Source: Psychroflexus sp. (GTDB lineage: Bacteria > Bacteroidota > Bacteroidia > Flavobacteriales > Flavobacteriaceae). Taken from it: DNA of 10,130 bases. Under the pieces are notes generated by a model. That model made no database searches. It had not been told where the DNA came from and was given only the letters and a program-made list of their open reading frames with translations. The position numbers and the translations under genes were made by a program. How positions within the stretch are numbered: the first letter of the stretch is position 1; each line of letters starts with the position of its first letter. The DNA is taken from contig PXBV01000393.1 of NCBI GenBank assembly GCA_003565575.1, positions 1 to 10,130 of the forward strand. The letters run 5' to 3'. Of the stretch, positions 1 through 7,341 are shown in pieces.

Positions 1-345
1 AAGCCGATGTATCCCTTAAAGAAAAATCAAATGCTTTACAATGAAAAAGCTTATGTCTTTCTTCAAAACCTTAAATCAATGCTGGCCTATTCTGCAGTGA
101 TAGAGGAGAAGCAGTTTGAAATGCAGTCTCAATCTTTAAGAACTCCAAACAATGAAAGCCTCAAAGTGGAGTATTCTCGATTTCAAAACGTGGAAAATAA
201 AAAGTTTCCTAGTAAACTTATGTTAACGGCTGAAAAAGGCAGCGAAGCGATTTTTATTGATATTGACTACCGCTCTGTTGTTTTTGATGAAAAGTTAAGT
301 TTTCCGTTTTCTGTTCCTAGTAATTATGAACGTTTAGAGTTTTAA
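1..345 (+). CDS. DUF4292 family protein, C-terminal part (5' end outside window)
   Basis: The reading frame is open to the left edge (Lys-Pro before the first Met), so this is the last ~114 codons of a longer gene and the ATG at 7 is probably not the start. DUF4292 proteins are usually about 250 residues, exported and often lipoproteins, with a LolA/LolB-like beta fold. What is visible fits the end of such a fold: short alternating polar/hydrophobic strands (KLMLTAEKG, EAIFIDIDYRSVVF) and the ending KLSFPFSVPSNYERLEF, a 'beta strand then FPF-x-(V/I)-P-x-x-Y-E' close that I associate with this family. The TAA stop shares one base with the ATG of the EnvC-like gene (TAATG), so the two are probably translationally coupled and co-transcribed. 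A role in outer-membrane or lipoprotein biogenesis is inferred from fold and neighbour only. No signal peptide can be checked because the N-terminus is missing. Confidence 0.72.
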   Translation, partial: KPMYPLKKNQMLYNEKAYVFLQNLKSMLAYSAVIEEKQFEMQSQSLRTPNNESLKVEYSRFQNVENKKFPSKLMLTAEKGSEAIFIDIDYRSVVFDEKLSFPFSVPSNYERLEF

Positions 346-1553
346 TGAAACAGTATTCATACATACTATTTTTGGTTTTGCTTTTTACAAGCTTTAGCGC
401 TTTTACTCAAACTAGAGAAGAGCTTGAGGCAAAACGTCAAGCTATTCAAAAGGAAATAGAGGAAATAAATAGCATTATTAGAACTACTGAAACCAAAGGA
501 CGCTCTGCGCTGAGTGAATACCATGATTTAGAAAAAAAAATAGCGGTGACAGAGCGGCTTATTCAGGTAAATAATCAAGAAGCTAATTTGCTCACGCGAG
601 AAATCAATGTAAATGCTAATAAAATAGATCGGCTTAGAAAAGAGCTAGAACAGTTAAAAGCAGACTACGAGCGGATGATTCAAAATTCCTACAAGAGCAA
701 ATCGGATAAAAGCAGAATTATGTTTTTGTTTTCTTCAGAATCTTTTCTGCAAGCCTATAAGAGGATTCAGTACATGAAGCAGTTTGCTCAGTATAGAAAA
801 AAGCAGGGAGAAGAAGTGATGAAGCAAACTAAAGAGCTCCAGGAGTTGAACACAACTTTGTTTCAACAACGAAGGGATCAAGAAAAAATTCTAGCAGATA
901 ACCGGAATACAAGGTCTAAACTTGTAAGGGATAAATCCAATCTGAATCAATTATTAGCGAGTATCAACAAAGAGAAGCAAAAGTACGCCAAGGAACTGAA
1001 AGAAAAGCAGAAAGAAGCAGATAGGATTGATAGGGAGATAGACCGTTTAATAAAAGAAGCCATAGCAAGTGAAAACAAAAAACAAGGTTCTACTGCAAAA
1101 TCGAGTTTCAAGCTTACGCCTGAGGCTGCTGCACTTGCAAAAGATTTTGCCCAAAACAAAGGGAAGCTGCCCTGGCCTGTAAAGTCTGGAGAGGTGTCTA
1201 TGCGTTTTGGCGAGCGCCCACATCCCATTGTGAAAACCATAAAGGTCATGAGTAATGGTGTGCGGATAGATACAGAAAAGGATGGAAAAGCTAGAGCTAT
1301 TTTTGATGGAGAAGTAAGTCAAGTGAGTAAAATTCCAGGTGCAAATGTGGTAGTTATGGTTAGACACGGAGATTACCTCTCTGTGTACAATAATTTGCAA
1401 AAAGTGTTTGTAAAGGCAGGAGATAAAGTGACTAGAGGTCAGGATTTGGGTGAGGTTGGAATCAATTCATCATCTGGTAAGACCACGCTTATTTTTCAAT
1501 TATTTAAAAATACAACCAAGCTCAATCCTGAGCAGTGGATTTATAGATTATAA
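345..1553 (+). CDS. envC: EnvC-like murein hydrolase activator (coiled coil + degenerate LytM/M23 domain)
   Basis: The 402-residue product begins with a clear signal peptide (residues 1-22, hydrophobic core YILFLVLLFTSFSAF, cleavage near FTQ-T). Residues ~24-115 and ~150-245 are long charged heptad-like coiled coils, separated by a hydrophobic stretch with IMFLFSSESF (125-134), typical of the EnvC/CwlO-type layout. Residues ~275-402 form a LytM (M23) domain: PWPVKSGEVSMRFGERPHP, the AIFDGEV strand, VVVMVRHGDYLSVYNNL, AGDKVTRGQDLGEVG and NPEQWI. The zinc-ligand positions are not conserved: Asn304 stands where the first His is expected, Asn350 where the 'Y-x-H-L' His lies, and Ile383 where the His-x-His motif starts. 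E. coli EnvC is likewise degenerate and acts in the periplasm by activating AmiA/AmiB amidases at septa, so I infer activator rather than peptidase. The start is fixed by the TAATG overlap with the upstream gene. A 140-bp gap then separates it from moxR. Confidence 0.88.
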   Translation: MKQYSYILFLVLLFTSFSAFTQTREELEAKRQAIQKEIEEINSIIRTTETKGRSALSEYHDLEKKIAVTERLIQVNNQEANLLTREINVNANKIDRLRKELEQLKADYERMIQNSYKSKSDKSRIMFLFSSESFLQAYKRIQYMKQFAQYRKKQGEEVMKQTKELQELNTTLFQQRRDQEKILADNRNTRSKLVRDKSNLNQLLASINKEKQKYAKELKEKQKEADRIDREIDRLIKEAIASENKKQGSTAKSSFKLTPEAAALAKDFAQNKGKLPWPVKSGEVSMRFGERPHPIVKTIKVMSNGVRIDTEKDGKARAIFDGEVSQVSKIPGANVVVMVRHGDYLSVYNNLQKVFVKAGDKVTRGQDLGEVGINSSSGKTTLIFQLFKNTTKLNPEQWIYRL

Positions 1554-1609
1554 TTCAAAATTAAATAAAAAGGCTATCATAAGCTTATCGTAAATCCCTG
1601 ATTTTTAAC

Positions 1610-1643
1610 CTTGCATTAACAACACAAAAAGGATTTAATTTTC
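1610..1643 (+). promoter_or_regulatory. Candidate flavobacterial-type promoter for the bat operon
   Basis: Bacteroidota sigma-ABfr promoters have a -33 TTTG/TTG and a -7 TAnnTTTG element. Here a CTTG at 1610-1613 is followed after 22 bp by TAATTTTC at 1636-1643, which matches TAnnTTTG in all but the last base. Transcription would begin around 1650, leaving a leader of roughly 45 nt that contains the inverted repeat and the tandem repeats described below. A second TTTG at 1646-1649 has only a poor -7 partner. The gap is the longest non-coding stretch of the window and precedes the first gene of the operon, which supports a promoter here, but the motif match is weak. Confidence 0.35.
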
Positions 1644-1652
1644 AATTTGCAT

Positions 1653-1669
1653 CCTATTATAATAATAGG
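1653..1669. repeat. Perfect inverted repeat, 7-bp arms with 3-nt spacer, upstream of moxR
   Basis: CCTATTA (1653-1659) and TAATAGG (1663-1669) are exact reverse complements around the spacer TAA. The centre lies about 33 bp before the moxR ATG. It could be an operator dyad or a short hairpin in the 5' leader. It is not a convincing terminator: the arms are AT-rich and no T-run follows. Confidence 0.55.
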
Positions 1670-1693
1670 TTATAACATTATAAGATTATAGAT
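1670..1693 (+). repeat. Three imperfect 8-bp tandem repeats abutting the moxR start codon
   Basis: Reading directly into the ATG at 1694, the sequence is TTATAACA / TTATAAGA / TTATAGAT. The first two units differ at one base and the third keeps the TTATA core. Each TTATAA is itself a palindrome, so the first two units also form a dyad around CA. The tract replaces any Shine-Dalgarno sequence. AT-rich leaders are usual in Bacteroidota, so it may simply keep the start region unstructured, but the regular 8-bp spacing is visible. Confidence 0.45.
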
Positions 1694-2698
1694 ATGGAAC
1701 AAGACCAAACCAATATAGACATTGCATCTATTAATGAAAAAATAGAAAGAGAGAGCGCTTTTGTAGACCTTCTTACCAATGAGATGAACAAGGTAATTGT
1801 AGGTCAGAAACATATGGTAGAGCGTTTGCTTATCGGGCTTTTGGGTCAAGGACATATTTTGTTAGAAGGGGTTCCCGGTTTAGCTAAAACCTTAGCCATT
1901 AATACGCTTGCTAAAGCAGTGCAAGGTAGCTTTAGTCGTATTCAGTTTACACCAGATTTATTACCAGCAGATGTTGTAGGTACTATGATTTACAACATGA
2001 AAGAGAATAGCTTCAATATCAAGAAAGGGCCTATATTTGCCAACTTTGTTTTGACAGATGAGATCAACCGTGCCCCGGCTAAAGTCCAATCTGCTTTGCT
2101 GGAAGCCATGCAGGAAAAGCAAGTTACCATTGGCGATGAAACCTTTGTTCTTGATAAGCCGTTCTTAGTAATGGCGACCCAAAACCCAGTAGAGCAAGAA
2201 GGGACCTATCCATTGCCAGAAGCCCAAGTGGATAGATTTATGCTCAAAACCGTCATCGATTATCCAAATATTAAAGATGAGCAATTGGTGATGAGATCCA
2301 ACTTGAATAATAGTTTTGGCAAAGTGAATCCTGTTATTTCTACAGAACAAATATTGAAAGCTCAAGCTGCCGTGAGAGAAGTATATATGGATGAAAAGAT
2401 AGAAAAATATATACTCGACATCATATTTGCCACGCGTTACCCAGAAAAATACAAATTAGCAGATATCAAACCGCTCATCAGTTTTGGAGCTTCACCAAGG
2501 GGAAGTATTAACCTTGCAGTTGCTGCTAAATGTTACGCTTTTATCAAGAGGAGGGGTTATGTTATTCCTGAAGATGTGAGAGCTGTGGTGTATGATGTGT
2601 TAAGACACAGAGTTGGAATTACCTATGAAGCTGAAGCAGAAAATATTAAATCTGAAGATTTGATAAGCAAAATTATTAACGAAGTAGAGGTGCCGTAA
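1694..2698 (+). CDS. moxR: MoxR-family AAA+ ATPase
   Basis: This 334-residue cytoplasmic protein is a full-length MoxR ATPase. The Walker A loop is EGVPGLAKT (58-66, Lys65/Thr66), with the Ala before Lys seen in many MoxR proteins. Walker B is FVLTDEINRA (118-127, catalytic Asp122-Glu123), followed by the family stretch VQSALLEAMQEKQVT. Sensor 1 is ATQNPVEQEGTYPLPEAQVDRF (Asn164, with Arg181 as candidate Arg finger). Sensor 2 lies in GASPRGSINLA (Arg269), and the C-terminal helical lid ends at VEVP. MoxR ATPases are held to remodel or insert cofactors into VWA-domain partners; the DUF58, BatA and BatB genes downstream are the obvious partners. The ATG at 1694 is preceded by an AT-rich repeat tract and no Shine-Dalgarno sequence, as usual in Bacteroidota. 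It is the first gene of the operon, and 81 bp separate it from the next gene, the widest internal gap. Confidence 0.95.
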   Translation: MEQDQTNIDIASINEKIERESAFVDLLTNEMNKVIVGQKHMVERLLIGLLGQGHILLEGVPGLAKTLAINTLAKAVQGSFSRIQFTPDLLPADVVGTMIYNMKENSFNIKKGPIFANFVLTDEINRAPAKVQSALLEAMQEKQVTIGDETFVLDKPFLVMATQNPVEQEGTYPLPEAQVDRFMLKTVIDYPNIKDEQLVMRSNLNNSFGKVNPVISTEQILKAQAAVREVYMDEKIEKYILDIIFATRYPEKYKLADIKPLISFGASPRGSINLAVAAKCYAFIKRRGYVIPEDVRAVVYDVLRHRVGITYEAEAENIKSEDLISKIINEVEVP

Positions 2699-2779
2699 AT
2701 TTTTATACTGAATTGAATCAAGATAAGTAAAACATCTAAGTGATATAGTTACCAATTCAAACCCGAGTTAGCAGAATCC

Positions 2780-3643
2780 ATGGATACTAAAGCACTTTTA
2801 AAAAAAGTAAGGAAAATTGAAATCAAAACGCGTCGATTGAGCGACCACGTTTTTGGTGGGGAATACCATTCTACCTTCAAAGGTAGAGGGATGACCTTTA
2901 GTGAAGTCCGTGCCTATCAATTTGGTGATGATGTAAGGAGTATAGACTGGAACGTTACGGCAAGGTATAATGAGCCTTTTGTTAAGGTTTTTGAAGAGGA
3001 ACGCGAACTTACCATGATGTTGCTTGTAGATATATCAGAATCTACAGCTTTTGGTACAAAAGAAACTTTCAAAAAAGATATTATAACAGAGATAGCCGCA
3101 ACGCTTGCTTTTTCTGCTACACAAAATAATGATAAGATCGGTTTGATGTTATTTTCAGATCAAATTGAGCTCTATATACCTCCCAAAAAGGGGAGAATGC
3201 ATGTTTTAAGAATCATTAGAGAACTTATAGAATTTAAACCTTCTAGCAAAACCACCAACCTCTCAAAAGCCTTTAAATATCTCATAGATATGATGAAGAA
3301 GAAGGCTATCGTTTTTGTGATTTCAGATTTTATAACTGATGATTATGAGCACACCTTGAAGATATTGGGGCAAAAACATGATGTGACAGGCATTAGAATT
3401 TACGATGAACGAGAAGAAGAGTTGCCTAATTTGGGCTTGGTGCAAATGAAAGATGCAGAAACAGGCAAAGCCATATGGGTAAACACGTCAAGCAGTTCTA
3501 CAAGGGCATCTTATACCAATTACTATAGAGATAGAGTAGACTATTTCTTAAGAGCATTTAAGTTAAGCGGTTCCGGCTACTTGAGTACAAGAGTAGACCA
3601 AAATTATGTGATTAAACTACTAGGGTATTTTAAATCCAGATAA
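2780..3643 (+). CDS. DUF58 domain protein (soluble VWA-like partner of MoxR)
   Basis: The 287-residue product has no signal peptide or membrane segment and should be cytoplasmic. The DUF58 signature is clear at residues ~35-75: GRGMTFSEVRAYQFGDDVRSIDWNVTARYNEPFVKVFEEERE. It runs straight into a VWA-like fold with a MIDAS motif DISES (Asp84, Ser86, Ser88), Thr158/Thr159 and Asp183 in VFVISDF, so all metal-site positions look intact. DUF58 genes nearly always follow moxR, and the proteins are regarded as its adaptor or substrate. The ATG at 2780 is the only sensible start: the frame upstream reaches a TGA at 2741-2743 without another ATG. The next gene starts 6 bp after the stop. Its exact role is not known. 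Confidence 0.93.
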   Translation: MDTKALLKKVRKIEIKTRRLSDHVFGGEYHSTFKGRGMTFSEVRAYQFGDDVRSIDWNVTARYNEPFVKVFEEERELTMMLLVDISESTAFGTKETFKKDIITEIAATLAFSATQNNDKIGLMLFSDQIELYIPPKKGRMHVLRIIRELIEFKPSSKTTNLSKAFKYLIDMMKKKAIVFVISDFITDDYEHTLKILGQKHDVTGIRIYDEREEELPNLGLVQMKDAETGKAIWVNTSSSSTRASYTNYYRDRVDYFLRAFKLSGSGYLSTRVDQNYVIKLLGYFKSR

Positions 3644-3649
3644 ATAATT

Positions 3650-5293
3650 ATGAATAAACTTCTGAAGTTACATACTCAATTGAATATGGTATCCACTCAC
3701 ATATTGTTTTTGGTATGTATTTTAGTTTTCAATTTAGGGCATGCCCAAAAAGTAACATTTTCAACAGATAGAGATACCATCCAAATAGGAGAACAAATAG
3801 ATTACCGCATACAGGTTGACAGTCTTAGTGCGGTAGATGTGGTTATTTTTCCGAAGGAGCAGACGTTCATTCCTCTAGAAATGGTGGAAGATTATAAAAT
3901 TGACACTTTAAATCCAGAAGCTAAATTTTATAGCCTTTCTAAACTTTATAAAATCACTCAATTTGATTCTGGAGCTTATTCTGTGCCACCACAACTTGTA
4001 AAAATTAATGACAAAGCCTTTTATACAGATACGCTTAGAGTAAGAGTAAATGATGTTGTTTTAGACACACTTAACCAAAAGTTGTATCCCATAAAGCCCT
4101 CCATTGGAGTGAAGAAACCTTTTTCGATTGGTTCATGGTTTTGGTGGACTTTACTGTTGCTTTTGGTAATAGCGGGTGCCGCTTATTTGTTTTTCTATTT
4201 CAAGAAAAAGCTCGATGAAGCTAAGCGAAGAATCCCGCCATTTGAACAAGCTATGCTTTCTTTGAAAGAGCTAGACAAGTCTTCAGTTTTAGAAAATAGA
4301 AACTTTAAAGAGTACATTTCTCAACTCACATATATTACACGAAAGTATCTAGAAGAAAAGTTAGAAATTAGAGCTTTAGAGTATACTACGAACGAGTTAA
4401 TTTCTGAATTAAAATCCAGAAAAGAAGAAAAAAAGCTCACCTTGAAAGAGGAGGTTATTTCAGAATACGAAAAAATACTTAAACGCGCAGATTTAGCCAA
4501 ATTTGCTAACAGTAGACCAGATTTGATAACACTCAAATCAGACAGGAAGCAGATAGATAAGTTCCTGAAAAGTGTGCAAAGTGCTATTCCTCAAATCACT
4601 GAAGAAGAAAAATTAAAAGATGAAGCTTTCCAAAAGGCTTTAGCTAGAAAACGCAAAAAGCAAAAATGGATAGTAGCTTCTATACTAGCTGTAATTTTAC
4701 TTGTAGTAACTGTATCTGCAGTTATAGCAACCAAAGGCTTTGAGTATGTGAAAGATAGTATTGTAGGTAACCCTTCCAAAGAATTACTAGAAGGAGACTG
4801 GATTACAAGTGATTATGGTGTGCCCCCCATTAGCATGACTACTCCAGAAGTGCTAACAAGAGGCGAGTTTGAACTTGCAGAAGAGCTCTCTCAAAACGTA
4901 GCTTCCAAGGAAACCTATAGGTTTGGTTCTCTCTACCAAAGCCTCTACGTTACACTTAATCAAGTAAGGTTTACCCAAAACCAAGATATAGATTTGGACG
5001 CTATAGTAGATGGAATTTATAACAATCTTGAGGAGCGTGGAGCCTACAACATTATTACAAAAACAGAGGAGTTTACAACTTTGGATGGAGTGAAAGGCAG
5101 AAAGGTGTTTGGTAGCTTTTCCATAGAAAACCCATTAACCAAAAAAGACATTAAAAAAGAATACCAAATTGTTAATTTTGGTAGAGGTGGTTTCCAACAG
5201 TTGGTGATTTTTCATGATGCAAATGATGAATATGGAGATAAAATTGCAAACAGGATTCTAGGTGCTATGGAGTTTAAAAAATTAGGACAATGA
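3650..5293 (+). CDS. BatD-like two-TM protein with DUF4381-like cytoplasmic module and unassigned C-terminal domain
   Basis: The 547-residue product begins with a signal peptide (core ILFLVCILVFNLG, cleavage near HAQ-K, residue 33). A second ATG at 3686 would give a more standard n-region, so the start is uncertain by 12 codons. Residues ~34-140 look like an exported Ig-like beta domain, TM1 spans ~161-184, and residues ~190-310 form a charged helical module ending ILKRADLAKFANSRPD, resembling DUF4381 and the C-terminal part of BatD. TM2 is at ~340-360 (IVASILAVILLVVTVSAVIA), and residues 361-547 form a further domain on the periplasmic side with strands such as KGRKVFGSF and GFQQLVIFHDANDEYGDKIANRIL. 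I do not recognise that last domain with certainty; a PsbP/DUF1795-like fold is possible. The gene sits between DUF58 and batA and overlaps batA by 4 bp (ATGA), so it is probably part of the Bat membrane complex. Confidence 0.8.
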   Translation: MNKLLKLHTQLNMVSTHILFLVCILVFNLGHAQKVTFSTDRDTIQIGEQIDYRIQVDSLSAVDVVIFPKEQTFIPLEMVEDYKIDTLNPEAKFYSLSKLYKITQFDSGAYSVPPQLVKINDKAFYTDTLRVRVNDVVLDTLNQKLYPIKPSIGVKKPFSIGSWFWWTLLLLLVIAGAAYLFFYFKKKLDEAKRRIPPFEQAMLSLKELDKSSVLENRNFKEYISQLTYITRKYLEEKLEIRALEYTTNELISELKSRKEEKKLTLKEEVISEYEKILKRADLAKFANSRPDLITLKSDRKQIDKFLKSVQSAIPQITEEEKLKDEAFQKALARKRKKQKWIVASILAVILLVVTVSAVIATKGFEYVKDSIVGNPSKELLEGDWITSDYGVPPISMTTPEVLTRGEFELAEELSQNVASKETYRFGSLYQSLYVTLNQVRFTQNQDIDLDAIVDGIYNNLEERGAYNIITKTEEFTTLDGVKGRKVFGSFSIENPLTKKDIKKEYQIVNFGRGGFQQLVIFHDANDEYGDKIANRILGAMEFKKLGQ

Positions 5294-6294
5294 TTTTGGA
5301 GAACTTTACATTTGAAAACCCGAGTTGGTTTTGGTTATTTCTATCCATTCCATTAGCTGTGTTTTGGTACTGGAGAAAAAGACAAGAACAGACGGCCACT
5401 CTCAAAATATCTAGCACACAAGGCTTCAGTAAAAAAAGTACACTCGCTCAACTTAGGCCACTTTTATTTATTTTGAAAATGCTGTCATTGGCTCTTCTTA
5501 TTATCGCTATGGCTAGACCAAGAACCGTAGACGTTTCCACTAAAGTAAAAAAGACAGAAGGTATTGATATTATTATCTCCGTAGATATATCTGCCAGTAT
5601 GCTTGCCCGAGACTTAAAGCCAAACCGAATTGAAGCCTTAAAAGATGTAGCTAGAAAGTTTGTGCAGGGAAGACCCAATGATAGGCTGGGTCTAGTGGTT
5701 TATGCGGGAGAGAGCTATACCAAAACTCCACTGACTAGTGACAAATCCATAATGGTAAGCGCAATAAATAATTTAGATTACTCACAAGATATTGAAGGTG
5801 GAACAGCTATTGGAATGGGGCTTGCCACTTCTGTCAACAAGCTTAAAGATAGTGAAGCAGAAAGTAAAGTTATTATATTGCTTACCGATGGAGAAAACAA
5901 TTCTGGTTTTATAGACCCAATAACTGCCACTCAACTTGCTGTAGAGTATGGTATTAAAACGTATACCATCGCTATTGGAACTAAAGGTATGGCTATGTCT
6001 CCAGTTGGGATAAGGCCTAACGGGCAGTTTGAATACAGAAACGTAGAGGTAAGTATTGATGAAGAGTTGATGAAGACAATTGCAGATAGAACAGGTGGTA
6101 AGTACTTTAGAGCTACAGATAACGAATCTTTGCAGTCTATTTATGATGAGATAGACACCTTAGAGAAAACAGAAATTGAAGAGTTTAAATTTTATAATTA
6201 CGAAGAGAAATACCGTTTGTTTTTGCTGTTAGCAGGCGGACTCTTGTTTTTAGAATTTTTACTTAAACACACACTTTTTAGAAGTTTTGTATAA
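5290..6294 (+). CDS. batA: BatA, membrane-anchored VWA domain protein
   Basis: The 334-residue product has the BatA layout: N-terminal helix ~13-28 (WFWLFLSIPLAVFWYW), a second helix ~58-76 with the family ending ARPRTVD, a VWA domain (~90-290) and a C-terminal helix ~308-326. MIDAS residues are complete: DISASM (Asp99, Ser101, Ser103), Thr172 in GGTAIG, and Asp200 in LLTDGENN. The segments RLGLVVYAGESYTKTPLTSD and YTIAIGTKG are typical. With two N-terminal helices and one C-terminal helix, the VWA domain faces the periplasm if the usual Bat topology holds. It overlaps the preceding gene by 4 bp and its stop codon touches the batB ATG, which indicates coupled translation. BatA and BatB are paralogues probably forming a pair; their binding partners are not established. 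Confidence 0.93.
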   Translation: MILENFTFENPSWFWLFLSIPLAVFWYWRKRQEQTATLKISSTQGFSKKSTLAQLRPLLFILKMLSLALLIIAMARPRTVDVSTKVKKTEGIDIIISVDISASMLARDLKPNRIEALKDVARKFVQGRPNDRLGLVVYAGESYTKTPLTSDKSIMVSAINNLDYSQDIEGGTAIGMGLATSVNKLKDSEAESKVIILLTDGENNSGFIDPITATQLAVEYGIKTYTIAIGTKGMAMSPVGIRPNGQFEYRNVEVSIDEELMKTIADRTGGKYFRATDNESLQSIYDEIDTLEKTEIEEFKFYNYEEKYRLFLLLAGGLLFLEFLLKHTLFRSFV

Positions 6295-7341
6295 ATGTTT
6301 ATAATAGAAGAACATATTTATTTTTGGGGGTTTCTGGTTTTACCGGTACTATTGCTTTTGTTCCTAGCTTATGTATTTTGGAAAAAAAGAACGCAAAGTA
6401 AATTTGCTGAAACCAAACTTTTTAAAAAACTGGCTCCAGACCAATCTAACTTTAAGGCTAATTTAAAATTCATACTTATTTCTCTAGCTTTCGCATGCTT
6501 TATCATGGCTTTAGTGAACCCAAAATTGGGAACCAAAATGGAAACCGTAAAACGGGAAGGAGTGGATATTGTCTTTGCCTTGGATGTCTCTAGAAGTATG
6601 CTAGCAGAAGATATTGCACCCAATCGACTTGAAAAGTCTAAACGAATTATCACTGAAATTATAAACAACTTAGCTTCAGACCGCATTGGACTAATTGGCT
6701 ACGCTGGTAGTGCTTTTCCACAAGTTCCCATTACAACAGATTATTCCACCACAAAGACTTTTTTGCAAAGTATGAATACCAATATGGTATCAAGCCAAGG
6801 AACAGCTATATCACAAGCCATAGACCTAGCAAGAACCTATTACAATGATGATGACCAGACCAATAAAGTACTCATTATTTTGTCTGAAGGTGAAGATCAT
6901 GAAGGGAATGCTGAAAATATGGCAGAACAAGCAGCTGAAGAAGGCATAAGAATATACACCATTGGTGTAGGGACAGAACGCGGAGATCCTATTCCAATTA
7001 GACGTAATGGGAGAATCGAATCTTACTTAAAAGATGAGGCTGGAGAAACAGTGATTACCAAAAAAAATACAGAATCTTTGAGGCAAATAGCAACTATAGG
7101 AAATGGAACCTATATAGATGGCGCAAGTACATCCGGAGCTGTTAATGAAATATTAAAAGAACTACAAAATATTGAAAAAACAGAGTTTGAAGCCAAACAA
7201 TTTGCAGATTTTGAAAGTAAATACCAATGGTTTTTAGGGTTTGGTATATTTTTGGTATTGATAGATATACTGCTATTAGAAAGAAAAACAGCATGGATAA
7301 GACGATTAAATTTGTTTAATGAACGAAAAGATGAAGAGTAA
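6295..7341 (+). CDS. batB: BatB, membrane-anchored VWA domain protein with altered MIDAS Asp
   Basis: The 348-residue product parallels BatA: helices at ~8-28 and ~56-74 (ending VNPKLGTKME), a VWA domain (~88-290), and a C-terminal helix ~311-327. MIDAS motif 1 is DVSRSM (Asp97, Ser99, Ser101), and Thr170 lies in QGTAIS. At the third position, where BatA has LLTDGENN, BatB reads ILSEGEDHEG, so the usual Asp is Glu198. The rest of the fold (IGLIGYAGSAFPQVPIT, YTIGVGTERGDPIP) is intact, so this is a functional-looking gene and not a decayed copy. The start follows the batA stop with no spacer. The 3' end overlaps batC by 23 bp if the first batC ATG is used. It probably works with BatA in the inner membrane. 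Confidence 0.93.
   Translation: MFIIEEHIYFWGFLVLPVLLLLFLAYVFWKKRTQSKFAETKLFKKLAPDQSNFKANLKFILISLAFACFIMALVNPKLGTKMETVKREGVDIVFALDVSRSMLAEDIAPNRLEKSKRIITEIINNLASDRIGLIGYAGSAFPQVPITTDYSTTKTFLQSMNTNMVSSQGTAISQAIDLARTYYNDDDQTNKVLIILSEGEDHEGNAENMAEQAAEEGIRIYTIGVGTERGDPIPIRRNGRIESYLKDEAGETVITKKNTESLRQIATIGNGTYIDGASTSGAVNEILKELQNIEKTEFEAKQFADFESKYQWFLGFGIFLVLIDILLLERKTAWIRRLNLFNERKDEE

Noticed and set aside
947..1400. Minus-strand open frames over the envC coding region.
   Set aside because: They are antisense shadows of a well-supported gene, with no recognisable domain or neighbour logic.
1579..1588. The 10-bp palindrome ATAAGCTTAT after envC as a terminator.
   Set aside because: It has no loop, the dyad does not extend into the flanks, and no T-run follows. 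It is short enough to be chance in AT-rich DNA, so no terminator was called.
2709..2759. Inverted repeat TGAATTG / CAATTCA with a 37-bp spacer in the moxR-DUF58 gap.
   Set aside because: Arms of 7 bp so far apart are expected by chance in AT-rich DNA, neither arm extends, and no promoter-like -7 element was seen nearby. I see nothing else in this 81-bp gap.
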